DNA of 64,000 nt from Engraulis encrasicolus (GCF_034702125.1 NC_085875.1:52502176-52566175), one strand, 5' to 3'; shown: positions 1 through 14,870, counted from the stretch's first letter. Notes: generated by a model from the sequence alone, not told the origin. A program made the numbers and translations.

Positions 1-32
1 AGTTTACTTTATAGGATTTCCCCCACAGCTGC

Positions 33-409
33 CCCTTATGAAAATTGACCATGGTTTACTATGGTATTACTATATTTAACATGGTTCTACCATGGTATGT
101 CATGATTACCCTAAGTACTCTGAACCTACCATAATTGTACTATGGCTTACTATGGTATTAATGTGATTTTTATGTGGTAACATGGTTCTACCGTGGAATG
201 TCATGATTACTCTACCCTTATGAAAATCGACCATGGTTTTAATGCAGTACCAATGGTTTCACCAAAGATTCTTCTAATTCATAATATCACTTTTCAAGTA
301 CTATCAACCAACCATAGTTTTACTGTGGCTTATCCACATTAGCTGTCATAGTAGTAGCCCTTACAAAGATTAACCATGGTTCTACTATGAAAACTAATCA
401 TGGTTTATG
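33..409. mobile_element. CCATGGTT-rich TIR element, copy 1 (truncated)
   Basis: This block is rich in short palindromes built on CCATGG. It matches the first ~360 bases of the fuller copy at 21125-22193 almost line for line, sharing the opening cccttatgaaaattgacc, the run tactctgaacctaccataat, and gctgtcatagtagtagccc. It starts at the terminal motif and breaks off near 409, so the right half is missing. It has no ORF of note. The superfamily is unknown. That it is a repeat is certain; that it is a transposon rests on the inverted ends of copy 2. Confidence 0.75.
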
Positions 410-1009
410 AATATGACGAGAGAGAAAGCTGGCGACTTTGTCCGGATGGTACTGCACTGTAGGGGGCGCCAGCAAAGGAGCGCAGAGCCCGTCAGAATGA
501 ATGGGGGTCCTACAATATATAGCTCCACCATAGCTGCTGCTGTTACTGTACTTTGGATTGAATTTGTAATATTTTTAGATAAATCATCCTAACAGTACTT
601 AATTGCTGTCGACTCATTACTGGCATAAAGCAATTTCGTTTGCTAGATGCTAGTGGAGGCTGACTAGCAAATGCCAAGTCTGTAAGAAATCAGAAGAATA
701 CAACTCTCAGGTTATTGTACATTTGATGTAAATCCATATCGGTCTCTCAGAAACCACAGTAATATTTTCAGGTTTCAGCCGATAGGAAGGACAATTTTGA
801 AAATTAGCCTTATGGGCTGTGCTCACTCGACAGCGTCCCTACTGCAGACATGTGGAAAAAGGCAAGCGGCACGGCTGTTTGTGCACCGGCAGTCTAATTA
901 CCATCATGACATGATAGAAAAATACAGCTGCTTTCCATGATAAAAATAAATTAATAAATAAAGATCTGACCATGGTATTTTGTGTCTGAGTTTGTCATAG
1001 TATACATTT
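410..1009. other. No gene recognised
   Basis: The open frame at 407-592 is short and has no recognisable domain. I see no repeat boundary or RNA signal that I can defend. Confidence 0.5.
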
Positions 1010-1140
1010 AAACCATTAAGACACAACGCTAATTCAATTTGCCATTACCAGTGCATTGATAGTAATATGGTAGTTAACTTTTCAATGACTGTTACAATGT
1101 TCCACTGGTGGAACATCATGCATTATGGAGCTACATAAAA
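1010..1140 (+). repeat. Dispersed repeat, copy 1 (carries an empty site)
   Basis: The motifs cattaagacaca, ttaccag, tatggtagtt, ttttcaatgact and ttccactggtggaac appear here in the same order as at 2975-3105 joined to 4545-4600. The second copy is interrupted by the 3106-4542 element, so this copy shows the uninterrupted target. No coding capacity is seen. Sequence from 1140 to 1825 shows nothing recognisable. Confidence 0.7.
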
Positions 1141-1827
1141 TAAAATAGCCTATTTGATGATACAAAAGGTAAGACGTTTTTTGCTGTTTCTGGCTATATC
1201 CTTCTTAGATGGCCAATACTTGTGGGAAAAGATCATAGTACTTGTTTTTTTTATCAAACATTCGTTCAAAATTTAATGTACTATTTTATTGCTGGGGAAG
1301 AGGGAGAGTTTTCTTGATTCTTCTAGCTCCACAAATGCTGAATGTTGATTCACTTGACTCTACTGTATTACACATGTCTTTGTTCTTTCTGCTACGGCAT
1401 GACCTCACTGAACTTTCATTAACCTCTGTGTCCCTGAAAAATAAATTATATTTATATAAAAGCCGTGACCAATTGTCACTAAAAGTCAAGCCGAGCCCCC
1501 GTCTTTTTGTAGAGGCCATGATTTATGTTCTTAATTAAGTTGAAATGTTACTCACGTTTGTCATTGTGAGTCAAACTTCTTGTTTTTAATATCCTGACCA
1601 CAAAGTATTAAAACTTCATGGGAATTTAACAATAAAAATTACAGGGATAGAGTATGTACTGGACATGAGCTTGAATAGCAGACTTGAAAATGCCAGTGCA
1701 CTGTATGTCAAGAGGCAAATACCAGCTTTTTTACTAGAACGATCCTGGACTCTTGATGATCGATGTCTTTGTAAATACATAGCATAATAACAGTCAACCA
1801 GTTACTCAGATCAGTTGAAAAGAGCTA

Positions 1828-2806
1828 CACTATATTACCAAAAGCATTCACTAACCTGTCTTGACTCACATATGAATATCATGAAGCATGGAATTGTACA
1901 AAATATCTTGGTATCCTGATCAGCATTCCCAGGGCCGGCCCGACGCATAAGCGAACTATGCGATGGCTAAGGGCCCCCATGCCTCCAGGGCCTAGCCTGG
2001 CGATGCCATACTATGTACTCCACCCAAAGATTTTGGCTCCGCACATCATCTGGCAAAGCCTCCAAGCTCGGTTCGCTCACTGTTTAGCCAATCAGCAAAC
2101 AGTTGAGAGTGGTGATGGAGAACTCACCCACGAAGTCTGTTACTGATTGGATAAGCTAACATTATTGACACTTTTGTTTTGTTAGTTGTATGCTTTTGCG
2201 CCACTATATCGTAACAGTCATATTAATAAAGCACAATATGGGTTTTAATTTGAATTCGGATCTCCAATGAATTTAAATGGCTGAGTAAGATCAGACCATC
2301 TCCCACCCTCCATGGAGACAGATTCCTATTAGCTTTCATTTGGGGGGGGGGAATTAAATTTTGCTCAGGGCCCCATGAAGGCTTGGGTCGGCCCTGAGGA
2401 TACCAAAACACAGCTTAGAGCTGTGGGAACAGCTTGGAGTGTGCCCCTTCCTCTTTCAACATGACTGTGCACCAGTCATGGATGGCAGAGTGTGGTATGG
2501 ATGGGCATGACTGGCCTGTACCTAAATCCTAACCTGAACTCAATATCATTGGGATGAATTTGAACAGAGACTGAGAGCCAGGCCATCTCGACCAACATCA
2601 ATGTGTGACCTCACCAATGCGCTTTTGGAATGATCAAAAATTCCTATAAACACACTCCACAACCTTGTGGACAGCCTTCTCAGATAAGTTGAAGCTGTAA
2701 TAGCTGTAACAGCGATATCATATTGAACCCTCTGGGATAGGAATGGGACGTCAGTTAAGCTTATGTGAGTCAAGGCAGGTTAGTAAATACTTTTGGTAAT
2801 ATAGTG
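1828..2806 (+). mobile_element. Tc1-like DNA transposon, short and decayed
   Basis: The left end cactatattaccaaaagcat and the right end read in reverse complement agree over about 50 bases, and both are flanked by TA (1826-1827 and 2807-2808), the Tc1/mariner target site. Between 2520 and 2700 the plus strand matches the end of a Tc1-type transposase (the NPDLN-type motif, then RARPSRPTS, then NTL.NLV), with stops and indels. The rest of the transposase is missing, and a second element (1930-2396) sits inside. It is not autonomous. Confidence 0.85.
1930..2396. mobile_element. hAT-like non-autonomous insertion inside the Tc1-like element
   Basis: The ends are inverted (left cagggccggccc, right gggtcggccctg) and enclose 467 bases of non-coding sequence with GGGCCCC runs. 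This resembles the CAGGGCCGGCCC-type hAT-related repeats of fish. No 8-bp TSD is present. Instead the flanks ttggtatcct (about 1909-1918) and aggataccaa (2397-2406) are inverted copies of each other. Superfamily assignment is from memory of the terminal motif. Confidence 0.6.
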
Positions 2807-2974
2807 TACTGTATTATGTTTACACTAAATTGTCATTACATTGGCATTGTAGCCTACATACAGTACATGTATGTTTGTAGCATTTTTTTATGCTACTCGG
2901 TTATCATTAAAAGTAGGAATTGTAATTGAAGTTAGTTGACTGAGTGAAGATAGAAAGAAAAATGTCAGGATACT

Positions 2975-3105
2975 TATCCCATTAAGACACACCGTTATAA
3001 ATTTTGTTACCAGATTGACAATGACCAAGTCATGGTGAATTACTAAAGGCACTGTGCTATGTCATAGTAGTGTAGTATTATGGTAGTTCAATTTTCAATG
3101 ACTAT
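2975..3105 (+). repeat. Dispersed repeat, copy 2, left part
   Basis: Left part of the repeat also seen at 1010-1140. It resumes at 4545-4600 after the 3106-4542 insertion, where the ttccactggtggaac motif follows. Between 2807 and 2975 nothing is recognised. Confidence 0.65.
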
Positions 3106-4542
3106 CCCAGGTGAAAAAGTGGTTCAATTTAGTACAATAAAAGCACGACTGAAGTGTACTTAGCATGTTAAAAGCGCACTCACACTTTTTGTGCTAAGAA
3201 AAAGTATGTTTACAATATGCTTATTTAAAGTGTACTTAAAATTAGATGTAATTAAGTTGCTCTCAAAGAAAGTACACTTTGCAAACCATACATAAAGTGC
3301 ACTTAGAAGATGTTTGGCTAAAGTGTATTTAGAGGAATATACTAATAGTGTTCTAATAGTGAACTTACTAAAAGTGTATTTTTTAATAACATATTGCAAT
3401 TGCACTTTTTTTTAAGTGCACTTTGATTATACTTCACCCAAGTGACTTCGAAGTGTGATTTTCTATAGTGCGCTTTAAAGTAAATCACTTTAACATATTG
3501 GAAGTATACTTTTTCTAAGTGCACCATGATTGTGCTTCATCCAAATATATTCAAAGTGTGCTTACACAAAGTGCATTTACCCATCATGCATCATCATGCA
3601 TGTACCATCATGCAATGCACTTCTTGGAGCTAAATTTCTCAAACAGAAATACATTTACCTCTAAGGAATATCTTTGGTTTGCATGAAAATATTACTCATT
3701 GTTATATTCTGCATTTATTGTAGGAGTTTTAACATTTTAAAGTGGTACACAAAAAATGGCCATGTTCCCACCGTCATTATGATGGTCACGTATATGTTCT
3801 GGTATATATAGACTCACACTTCCCATGACATCATGGTGAGAGGTAAGTTGGAACTAGTTGATCAAACAAAGTATCAAGGGTCACCGTTCGTGATCAATTC
3901 AAATGATCAACTACAGGAAGGTGGAACAAGAATGAAATAAAGTGAAATGTGTATCTGAAATCTCTGTAACAATGCAATGATTGTAAATGTCAGTCGTGCT
4001 AGGCATGCATACTGTATCACTATTGTGACATGTGGCTGTGTGTAATGTACAAGCTCTAAGAACCAGCATGGATTGTAGTATTACATTTATATTATTCGTT
4101 GTACTTGGGAGTGTACTGTAAATATACTTCAAGCATACCTGTTATATATTTACAATACTTAATATGATATACTTTTTACATACTTAAAATGTTCCAATGT
4201 AGTCCAAAGAAGCATGAAGTTAATATACTTTTATTGTACTTCTAGTAACAATAAAATGTTATAGAAGTGTACTCAAGCACACTATTAATGCCATACGAAT
4301 GCATGAAAAGCATGTTTGGAGCATACTTTCAAAAGTATGCTTGTAGTGCACTTAAAGTTGTCCAAAAGCGGTGCCAATTTAGCATCCTCAGTGTGCTGCA
4401 AGTGTGCTGAAGTACTGCTTTAGTAGTGCTTCAGCGCACTAATAGTGCAATGAAGCGCACTTTAAATCGCCGAAAATAGTACACTTTGTACTAAGTACGG
4501 TCAAAAAAAGTACACTTTAAGTATATGGGTTTTTCACCTGGG
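3106..4542. mobile_element. TIR element with AT target duplication, many AAGTGCACTT motifs
   Basis: The ends cccaggtgaaaaa and tttttcacctggg are perfect 13-base inverted repeats. AT lies on each side (3104-3105 and 4543-4544). The paralogous host copy at 1088-1112 is continuous across this point, which supports a true insertion with a 2-bp duplication. The 1437-base interior repeats variants of aagtgcactt/aagtgtactt on both strands, giving dense short palindromes. There is no credible ORF. A 2-bp AT duplication is what I recall for ISL2EU-type elements, so this could be a non-autonomous relative; that is inference. Confidence 0.75.
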
Positions 4543-4600
4543 ATTACAGTCTTCCACTGGTGGAACAGCGTGTATTATGGGTTTACATGTTTGTGGCCAA

Positions 4601-5150
4601 GCTTGCCAAGTCTTTGACCGAAAAAAAAGACTTTGTTGTAACATTTTTCTTGGTCTATGTTTGGTACATTTTAATTGTGAGTGTGGTGTACTGTAATCCC
4701 TCTAAATGCAGTTGACTGAGTGAAAGTCGACCCTGCTCAAGCAGCTATCATATCAGTGGTGTCAACAGAGCAATCAGCAGGCAGGCTGTCTTCTCTCGTC
4801 AGGCCCTCTCTGATAACACTTTGATCTGATCACAGAGATAGGATTAACCTAATTAAGCATGACCTTTGCCCTCTGGAATTTTAGAGTGAGGAGTCTGCAT
4901 ACTTCAAATCTTATTCCATGGTAGGATTATGTTTCAACCATTCAAAAAAAAAAAAAAAAAGGACTTCAAGTGTCTGGACTCTTCTCTCCAAAATTGCATC
5001 AGCCTTTGTCCTGCACCTCTCCCTGGGATGTGCACAATCTTCACATTCAACTGACCTTCGACCTTTGCCAGATTCCACACAATAATAACTCTTTAAGACT
5101 TGAAATTAATAAATTGATTCATTAATTAAATCTGAGTTTATTCTACTCAG
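4601..5150. other. No gene recognised; short poly-A run
   Basis: Contains an A17 run near 4944-4960. No supported ORF or RNA. Confidence 0.5.
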
Positions 5151-5154
5151 TATT

Positions 5155-5410
5155 GTGTGGGGGGTTAAGTTGTCCCGGGCCCATGTACAGTAGGGTCCCA
5201 GAACTGGGTCCTTATTACAGTACACTGTATGTGGTGGTTGGTATGGGGGGCTTCCACATGACTTTGTCCTGGCCCCCACCAAGGAATAGGTGCAGAAAAG
5301 GGTTAGTTTGTCCCAGGCCCACGTACAGCCGGGTCCCCGAACTGGGTCCTCATTACATTGTATGTATTGGGTGGTTGGGGTTGGGGTGGGGGGCTTTCAT
5401 ATTTCCTGGG
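5155..5410 (+). repeat. Two degenerate tandem units of ~145 bases
   Basis: The unit runs from gtcccgggcccatgtacag through gaactgggtcc and tgtatg to a ggttggggt-rich end. It occurs at about 5172-5300 and 5310-5410. A third, separate copy with gaactgggtccttattacat lies at 5990-6095. The 143-residue open frame across 5153-5584 follows this repeat and has no protein similarity I recognise. Confidence 0.6.
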
Positions 5411-5644
5411 CCCAGCTCAGGGAAGCTGGAATGCGGGAGAAACAAGCCCCTGAAATGTGATTTGCCCTCTGATATAATAGACTCTACCCCTGCAAAAAAA
5501 CACGATATGCAGAGCTCGTTGCGCGCCCACGTATCGCAAATAGCGGGTCAACAAAGCATCGTTTTTTCCACACACACTGTTTGAGGCATGTTGACATTAT
5601 GGCTGTGAATTGGGACATGTGGGGTTAGGTACCATTCGAAAAAA

Positions 5645-5790
5645 AGGTAAATGGACTGCATTTATATAGATGGACTGCATTTATATAGTGCCTTTCCACT
5701 CCTTCGAGCACTCAAAGCGATTTACATTGTATGCCTCACATTCACCCATTCACACTCACATGAAGAGCCCCCACTATAGAGCAGGGGTTA
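5645..5790 (-). repeat. LINE 3' end remnant (minus strand)
   Basis: The block tggactgcatttatatag, present twice in tandem, followed by gcctttccactcc and actcaaagcgatttac, is the common 3'-tail sequence of fish L2/CR1-group LINEs read on the opposite strand. Only the tail is present. No coding part is attached. Confidence 0.6.
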
Positions 5791-5984
5791 CACATAAAAC
5801 TTTAGGATGCATCATTTCACTTTAAGAGATTCACTGTATGACTGTGTGTGTCGATTCTATAGAGTATATAATTTTCACTCAGTGTAGGAGCATGCTCCCC
5901 TGAAATACACTTCGTCATCCCACCAGCCCCCCCCCCCCAAACACACACACACACCCCAACAATAAATGTCTAGAACCGCCCCTG

Positions 5985-6095
5985 AGTTCCACGTGCTGTG
6001 GTGTTCCAGAACTGGGTCCTTATTACATTCTATGTCTTCGTGGGTTGGGGTTGGGGTCTTTCATATGACTTTTTCCTGGGCCCAGCCAACGTTCT
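5985..6095 (+). repeat. Third copy of the gaactgggtcc repeat
   Basis: Matches the units at 5172-5410 (tccagaactgggtcctta, then ggttggggttggggtctttc) but is displaced about 0.6 kb downstream, with the LINE tail and a C-rich stretch in between. Confidence 0.55.
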
Positions 6096-6954
6096 CAGCA
6101 CTGCCACACTCCCAACTCTCCTCCTGTTTGGTCTCCACTGCATTAATTCTGCTGCTGACGTTTAGTTTAGTTTAGTGCAGCCGCTTGGGGTTAGATTTGT
6201 GCAAATTTATGAAAGCACTTAAAATTGCCCTAAAAAAGAAGGAAGGGACATGAACTAATTTGTAATGCCCTGGCAGGATGCACCTGTCTCTCTCCTCCTC
6301 CTCCTTCTCCTCCTCCTTCTGGGTTGAACAAACAGCAGTTGCAAACTGGCATTTGCAAAGACAGCTATATGGTGGACATGTGGCCATGGTTCAACATTTT
6401 ATGAAAAGAAAATAATAATCCTAGGTCACTTTCTGGCAGAATGATAATTTAAGCTACTATAAAAGAGAAGGAATTTGGCCTCGGCTAAACCCTCTATGGA
6501 GAATTAGCCTGATGAATATCAGTGTGGTTGTTTGTGTGTGCGTGTGACTGGTGTGTCTTAGTATGTGCTCAAGCACTTCACAAAAACACACAACCTTTCT
6601 GGGAACATGTTTGTTGCCATTCCGAAGTGTTTAAAACTCACTCACCTTATAATTTCTCCTCATGGAAAAAACATTACCACTAGGACACACTCACAAACCA
6701 TTGGCTACTCTGTGGGGAGCAATATGTGGGGAAGAACAAGTCTGAGTCTAGTCTTTAGTTGTAGGAAGAAGTGACTCGTGTCTCTTGTACTGTACGTGCA
6801 ACAGAAACAATACAATGCACATAATTAATGAGTACACTCCTATTGAAAAGGAACAGTATGAAAAATATTTCAATAAGCACACGCGTTATTTCCAAAATGT
6901 TCATAGGCTTCATAATACAGTTTAGGAAAACATCTGTTGAGCTTACAGTATAGG
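6096..6954. other. No gene recognised
   Basis: Short open frames only, none with a recognisable domain. A pyrimidine-rich (ctcctc)n patch lies at 6290-6325. Confidence 0.45.
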
Positions 6955-7297
6955 ATGGTGGCCAGAGTAGGTATTGCAATTATACTTCTCATTGAAATTG
7001 TGCTGCAAATTTTATATTTCCATAATTATTTACTAAAGAATAAACTAATATTTCATTTAAGTTCATTTTCAATTACTAGTATGACCAAAGTACAGTATGT
7101 TTTGCAGCTAAAAATGTCTATATCTAGAAATTAAAAATAGCAGACATGGAGAAGAATCTTTTCATGTATGATCAACCTTTTTTATTTCTGAAAAGTGCAA
7201 TATTCCCAGTCATAACGAATACTTGGAATTTGATGGTGGTGATACATATTTGTGAAAAAGGTAACATTTGTGAATGGGCAGTATGAATTCTGGAAAG
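6955..7297 (-). mobile_element. TTAA-family MITE, copy on minus strand (diverged)
   Basis: Read on the minus strand this matches the MITE whose halves lie at 7566-7757 and 14585-14724: the order gaattctgga, gggcagcatg-like, aaaagtgcaat, tagctgcaaa, aatattagtttatt and caatgagaag is kept. It is more diverged than the split copy and its outer ends are lost. No coding potential. Confidence 0.7.
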
Positions 7298-7565
7298 AAT
7301 CTGCAACTTTAATCAAAACACCTGTAGCCTATGTTAAAATAGAGAGGATCAGGATCTGCCTTAGTCTGTTCCACTGCCATGCCTGACTGTAAGCATGGGA
7401 GACTTTTCCTTTGTATTACTCACTAAGTTACCACCACACACGCTTGACACTATCTAAAGAACATTTGTTTATCATAGTTTCTTCTATTGCTCTGTTCGCT
7501 TTGGTTGCTTTTGAGTACAGTCATGCTACTTTTACATGAGACATTTAATTCTGAATAAACCTTAA

Positions 7566-7757
7566 AGGTACACTGTGTAAGATTTTTAGTTGTTTATTTC
7601 CAGAATCCATGCTACCCATTCACTAATGTTACATTTTTCATGAATACTTACCACCACTATCAAAAATTGCACTTTTCATACATGAAAAGCGGGATCTTCT
7701 CCATGGTCCGCCATTTAGAATGTCCAGAAATAGCCATTTTTAGCTGCAAAAATGACT
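7566..7757 (+). mobile_element. TTAA-family MITE, left half of a split copy
   Basis: Starts with aggtacactgtgtaagattt directly after TTAA (7562-7565) and runs to gctgcaaaaatgact, where a LINE tail begins abruptly. Its right half resumes at 14585 and ends with cacagtgtactt followed by TTAA (14725-14728). The TTAA flank suggests the piggyBac or Kolobok group. The two halves are about 6.8 kb apart because of later insertions. Confidence 0.8.
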
Positions 7758-7870
7758 AGAGAGTAGAGTAGAGTATCACTTATTGATCCCAAGGGAAGTT
7801 AAGGTATCAAGTAGCATACACACATACATAAATATAGAAGAAGACACAAGGACATTACACACAACATTGT
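7758..7870 (-). repeat. LINE 3' tail (minus strand), inserted in the MITE
   Basis: Read on the minus strand, this ends with cttgggatcaataagtgata followed by repeated tactc/ctact units, the usual end of a fish LINE with a short-repeat tail. A similar tail occurs on the plus strand at 51390-51430. Its body may be the ORF fragment at 14041-14584, which ends where the other MITE half begins. Confidence 0.6.
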
Positions 7871-8386
7871 ACATATATTCACAAAAATTCACCATACATA
7901 CACAGGGTCAGATCACGCAGAAAAGTAGAAGATTGAAACCAGGAGCCTCAGGAATTTCGTAAAAAGATTCTTCAGATGATGCAGGTACTATCAAAGGCAG
8001 GGGGAGATGACCAAAGAAAAAGTTTTCCATCCTGATAACCAGACACGCACTGCACTTTAGCATTCTGTCACACGGATGAACACAATAGAAAAAAAAAATT
8101 TCATAACCAGAACAGCTTAACAAGACTGTGCATCAAATCTGACCGTCAGAAAATGCATAAGAGCCCACACAATCATACCAGAGATTCTAGGAGTAGCCTA
8201 TTATAGTCCCTGGTTGTGTGGGCTAATGCCTCGGGTGCATGTTTGCCACGAGAAGGAGAACCAACTTTTTAAACAGCGGTATGCAACGCTAAAAACGCTA
8301 TACCTCAGCTTAGCACAAATAACAAATGATCAATTATTCAGAGACTTTTGTCCCGGGCCCACCCAAAGCTGTCAGCGGCGCTGCGT

Positions 8387-10320
<1,934 letters not shown>

Positions 10321-10442
10321 AGTTTGTATTTTATGTTACATTTTAATAAAATAGGGTTTCTATGGTTCTGACATGGATGGGTTCTTCTTTACACAAAGCA
10401 GAAGCTGGTAAACAATTAAAAAAACAACTAAAACAACCAAAA

Positions 10443-11200
10443 AAGTGAGTGATCCAGCCTTAGGATTCGAACTCTCAACCTATGGACTATCAACCCAGGA
10501 CTATCCCCTACACCACTCAACTGCAGGTTTTGTATTCGTAGAAAGTTAGGCCTGTTTGTTAGAAAGTATTGGACTTACTCATAATTAACAGTCAAATGTG
10601 TTTCACACATACTTTCCACTTCAAATTCGACCAACTGACATCATACCAAAACAATAATGTTTGAATGTGATTTTTTTTTTTTTTTTTTACTAACATCCTG
10701 TGCTGGGAATTGAACTTGAAACCATCATGTTTTGAGGCCAACTGCTTAACTGTTAGTCCATGACTGCCCAAGCACAACACGCTGACATCCATAGTCTCAT
10801 ATGTCAGATATAGTTCCAATTGACATGATTTAAAGAATTTGTAACTTTCACAGTTTCGAGAGAAATAAACAATAAATATCTACTTGAGTGTTTTTTTATT
10901 GGTAATACAGGATTGAAACCTGCAATCCTCTGATCTTGTGGCCATTCCCCTATCCAGACCACAGCAACTCAAACATTGTCTTGCTTTACCTAAGTCTTTT
11001 TCTTTTGTAATTTCTCTCAAAATTAAATGTGAAAAATATTGCTAATTAAAGCTGGAGTCATGGGTCTGGTGGCCATCTGAACATTTTCATACCATGTTCT
11101 AGGAAGTAGGTAAGGTTATCTCCATGTTGGGGATTGAACTTGCAACCTTTGAGGTTGAAGACCAGCTGTTTAACCACTACTCCATGGTCGCCTCAGCTGT
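10443..11200 (-). repeat. Tandem array of four tRNA-like modules
   Basis: On the minus strand four modules carry a B-box-like core: gagagttcgaatcc (from ~10470), caagttcaattccc (~10705), aggtttcaatcct (~10913) and caagttcaatcccc (~11132). Each is preceded by a tRNA-like 5' half such as gagtagtggttaaacagctg. Spacing is roughly 215-250 bases. Spacers share catatg.cagata.agttc blocks. This looks like a SINE-derived or tRNA-derived repeat amplified in tandem, now diverged. None folds by eye into a full functional tRNA with clear acceptor arms. Confidence 0.6.
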
Positions 11201-11459
11201 TGTCAAGACATCTAACCACTCATATGCCAGATAGAGTTCAAATTTACAAACTCAAAGACATTGTGTTAGGATGTCAGTTGTACTTAAAAACACAATGCCA
11301 ACCAGAGATAATTTATTAGTACCTGAAAACCTGTTGAGAACACCTAAAATGTGTATGTCATCTGGACATTTTTGCTATATTGAGTACTACAGCGTAAACT
11401 TTTCTAGTTCATAGTACTGTTGGGGAATACAGTGAATGAGGACACATTTAGTATAGCCA

Positions 11460-12060
11460 CAGCTTTCAATGGCAGATGTTAGAGGGTGGTATTGCAGGTT
11501 TTTTTGTGCAGTAGGATTCCTCCATGAACAGGTCAAAGGCACAGGCTACTTCAAAGAGTTTGACTATTTTTTCCTCTTGTGATATGCAAATGATGTCTGG
11601 GGTGTTGGGAATTCCTGAGAAGTGATTTGTGGAGGCATTAAACCTGTGGGACTTGACAGGGGTATGTTTGTATAGTTGTTCCTGAGGAGCACATGGGGAT
11701 CTGGGCAGCGATGAGGTCCACCAGTCTATCGTGCCTGGCGGTACACAGTCCTTTGTAGGAGGGGCAGCTGTTCATTATGTGGGCTACTGACTCCAGATGT
11801 TGTGGCGGGTCATGCAGCATGCATAAGGGGGAGTGGATAGATGGAAACCAGAGGGATAGATTGTATTTTGTGGGGATAACCTGTAGGCGTGCCTTCACAC
11901 AAAAGATGGGTATCTCATCACTGATGGTGGCATTACTGAATATTGCATATGATGTAGAATGGTCTGCACAAGTGAGTTTGGCTAATTTTACCTGAAGTTT
12001 AAGGCTGGACCAGTACTCTATTATTGCGGTCCCTTTGTATGGTCAAAAGGGTTTGCCTAG
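11460..12060 (-). pseudogene. Non-LTR retrotransposon C-terminal zinc-finger fragment
   Basis: The minus-strand frame across 11638-11898 contains NLSLWFPS, LCMLHDPP, SVAHIMNSCPSYKGL and TARHDRLVDLI. That order is like the C-terminal Cys/His segment plus RHDR motif that follows the reverse transcriptase in several site-specific-type LINEs (R4/Dong/NeSL group). One cysteine of the usual C..C pair appears replaced by His. Flanking frames are broken and no reverse transcriptase is attached, so this is a relic. The exact clade is uncertain. Confidence 0.5.
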
Positions 12061-12092
12061 ATGTTGTTGGTAACAGGAGATGGTTGATGTTA

Positions 12093-13797
<1,705 letters not shown>

Positions 13798-13808
13798 GCA
13801 TCCACACA

Positions 13809-13810
<2 letters not shown>

Positions 13811-13893
<83 letters not shown>
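13811..13893. repeat. (CA)n microsatellite, ~41 units
   Basis: Pure CA run on the 5' side of the L2 LINE; probably the same original tract as 12094-12227. A short (ACGC)n/(AC)n patch follows at 14049-14078. Confidence 0.97.
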
Positions 13894-13894
<1 letters not shown>

Positions 13895-14040
13895 AATGGA
13901 TGGAAAAGTGTTCAAAGTGTCAAGGTGCCAAAGTCACTGTGCATAGTCCAAGGAAGAGACCCAGGGTCAAGTTTCAATTGAAGAGCCGGGAATCCACATA
14001 TTGCCCATTGTGTGCCCCCAACCCCACACTTAACAATCAC

Positions 14041-14047
14041 TCACACC

Positions 14048-14078
<31 letters not shown>

Positions 14079-14584
14079 TGGTAAAAGAGGTGATGTACTG
14101 TTAACTGTGAAAAAACTGTCAGTGGAATAAAAAAGGATTGGCTAAAGCAGAGTTGTTGTCCTGGTTGTTTGGGCCAGCAGTTATAAGAGTCAATAAGAGT
14201 TATGCAGTCAAGTCCCCAATGATGATTTCTTTCTGGGTGTCCTTCTGTGTGATGTTGAACAGCTAGATGGCCCTGGGGACAAACGACCTCCGTAGCCTGT
14301 CTGTCTTGCATGGGATGGCACGGAATCTGTAGCCGAACAAGCTTCTCTGTTGTCCTCTGCAGGGGGTGAATGTTGTTGTCCATTATAGAGTCCAGTTTGC
14401 CCAGTGTTCTCTTCTCAGCAGAGCCTCCAGTTGTGTGCCAACAACAGACCCAGCTTTCCTCACCAGCCTGTCAAGGTGTCCAGCATCTCTCTTCCACCCC
14501 AGCATGTCACAGCATAAGAAAGCACACTGGCCATGACAGACTGGTAGAACATCTACAGGAGTCTGTTGCAGACATTGAAGGATC
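14041..14584 (-). pseudogene. Non-LTR retrotransposon C-terminal ORF fragment
   Basis: The minus strand encodes MDNNIHPLQ and, after a frameshift, a KTDRLRRSFVPRAI-type block with a stop in place of the residue before LFN. That arrangement closes the ORF of a common fish LINE (DHPLH....RRSF.PRAI.LFN). The fragment ends where the right half of the split MITE starts (14585). The plain reading is that this is the body of the LINE whose tail sits at 7758, separated by later events. Clade not determined. Confidence 0.6.
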
Positions 14585-14724
14585 TACTTGGGCCATACTA
14601 GAAAATATTAGTTTATTATTCAGTAAACACTCATGAAAAGATAAAATTTGGCAATAGGCAACCCAGTCTCAATGAGCAGCATAGTTGCAGTACCTTTTTT
14701 GACCACTTCCTGCACAGTGTACTT
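14585..14724 (+). mobile_element. TTAA-family MITE, right half of the split copy
   Basis: Begins tacttgggccatactagaaa and ends cacagtgtactt, followed by TTAA at 14725-14728. It continues the left half at 7566-7757, as shown by the single contiguous relative on the minus strand at 6955-7297. Confidence 0.8.
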
Positions 14725-14728
14725 TTAA

Positions 14729-14870
14729 TTCTTCTTTTAATTCTCTCATGTGAACACCTCTTCATTCAGAATGAAATGAAAAATCAAAGTAAATTCGAGA
14801 TAACTATTTTATTCTGAATTATTGATTCAGAATTAAAACCGTCATGTAAACGTAGCAAATGTTAGCCGCC
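14729..14870. repeat. Fragment of an outer MITE with catgtaaac end motif
   Basis: Contains attcagaatgaaat, ttctgaattattgattcag and gtcatgtaaacgta. Matching pieces, ttttacatgagacatttaat and tctgaataaacc, lie just left of the split MITE at 7527-7560. The split MITE therefore probably sat inside this older MITE. Confidence 0.5.
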
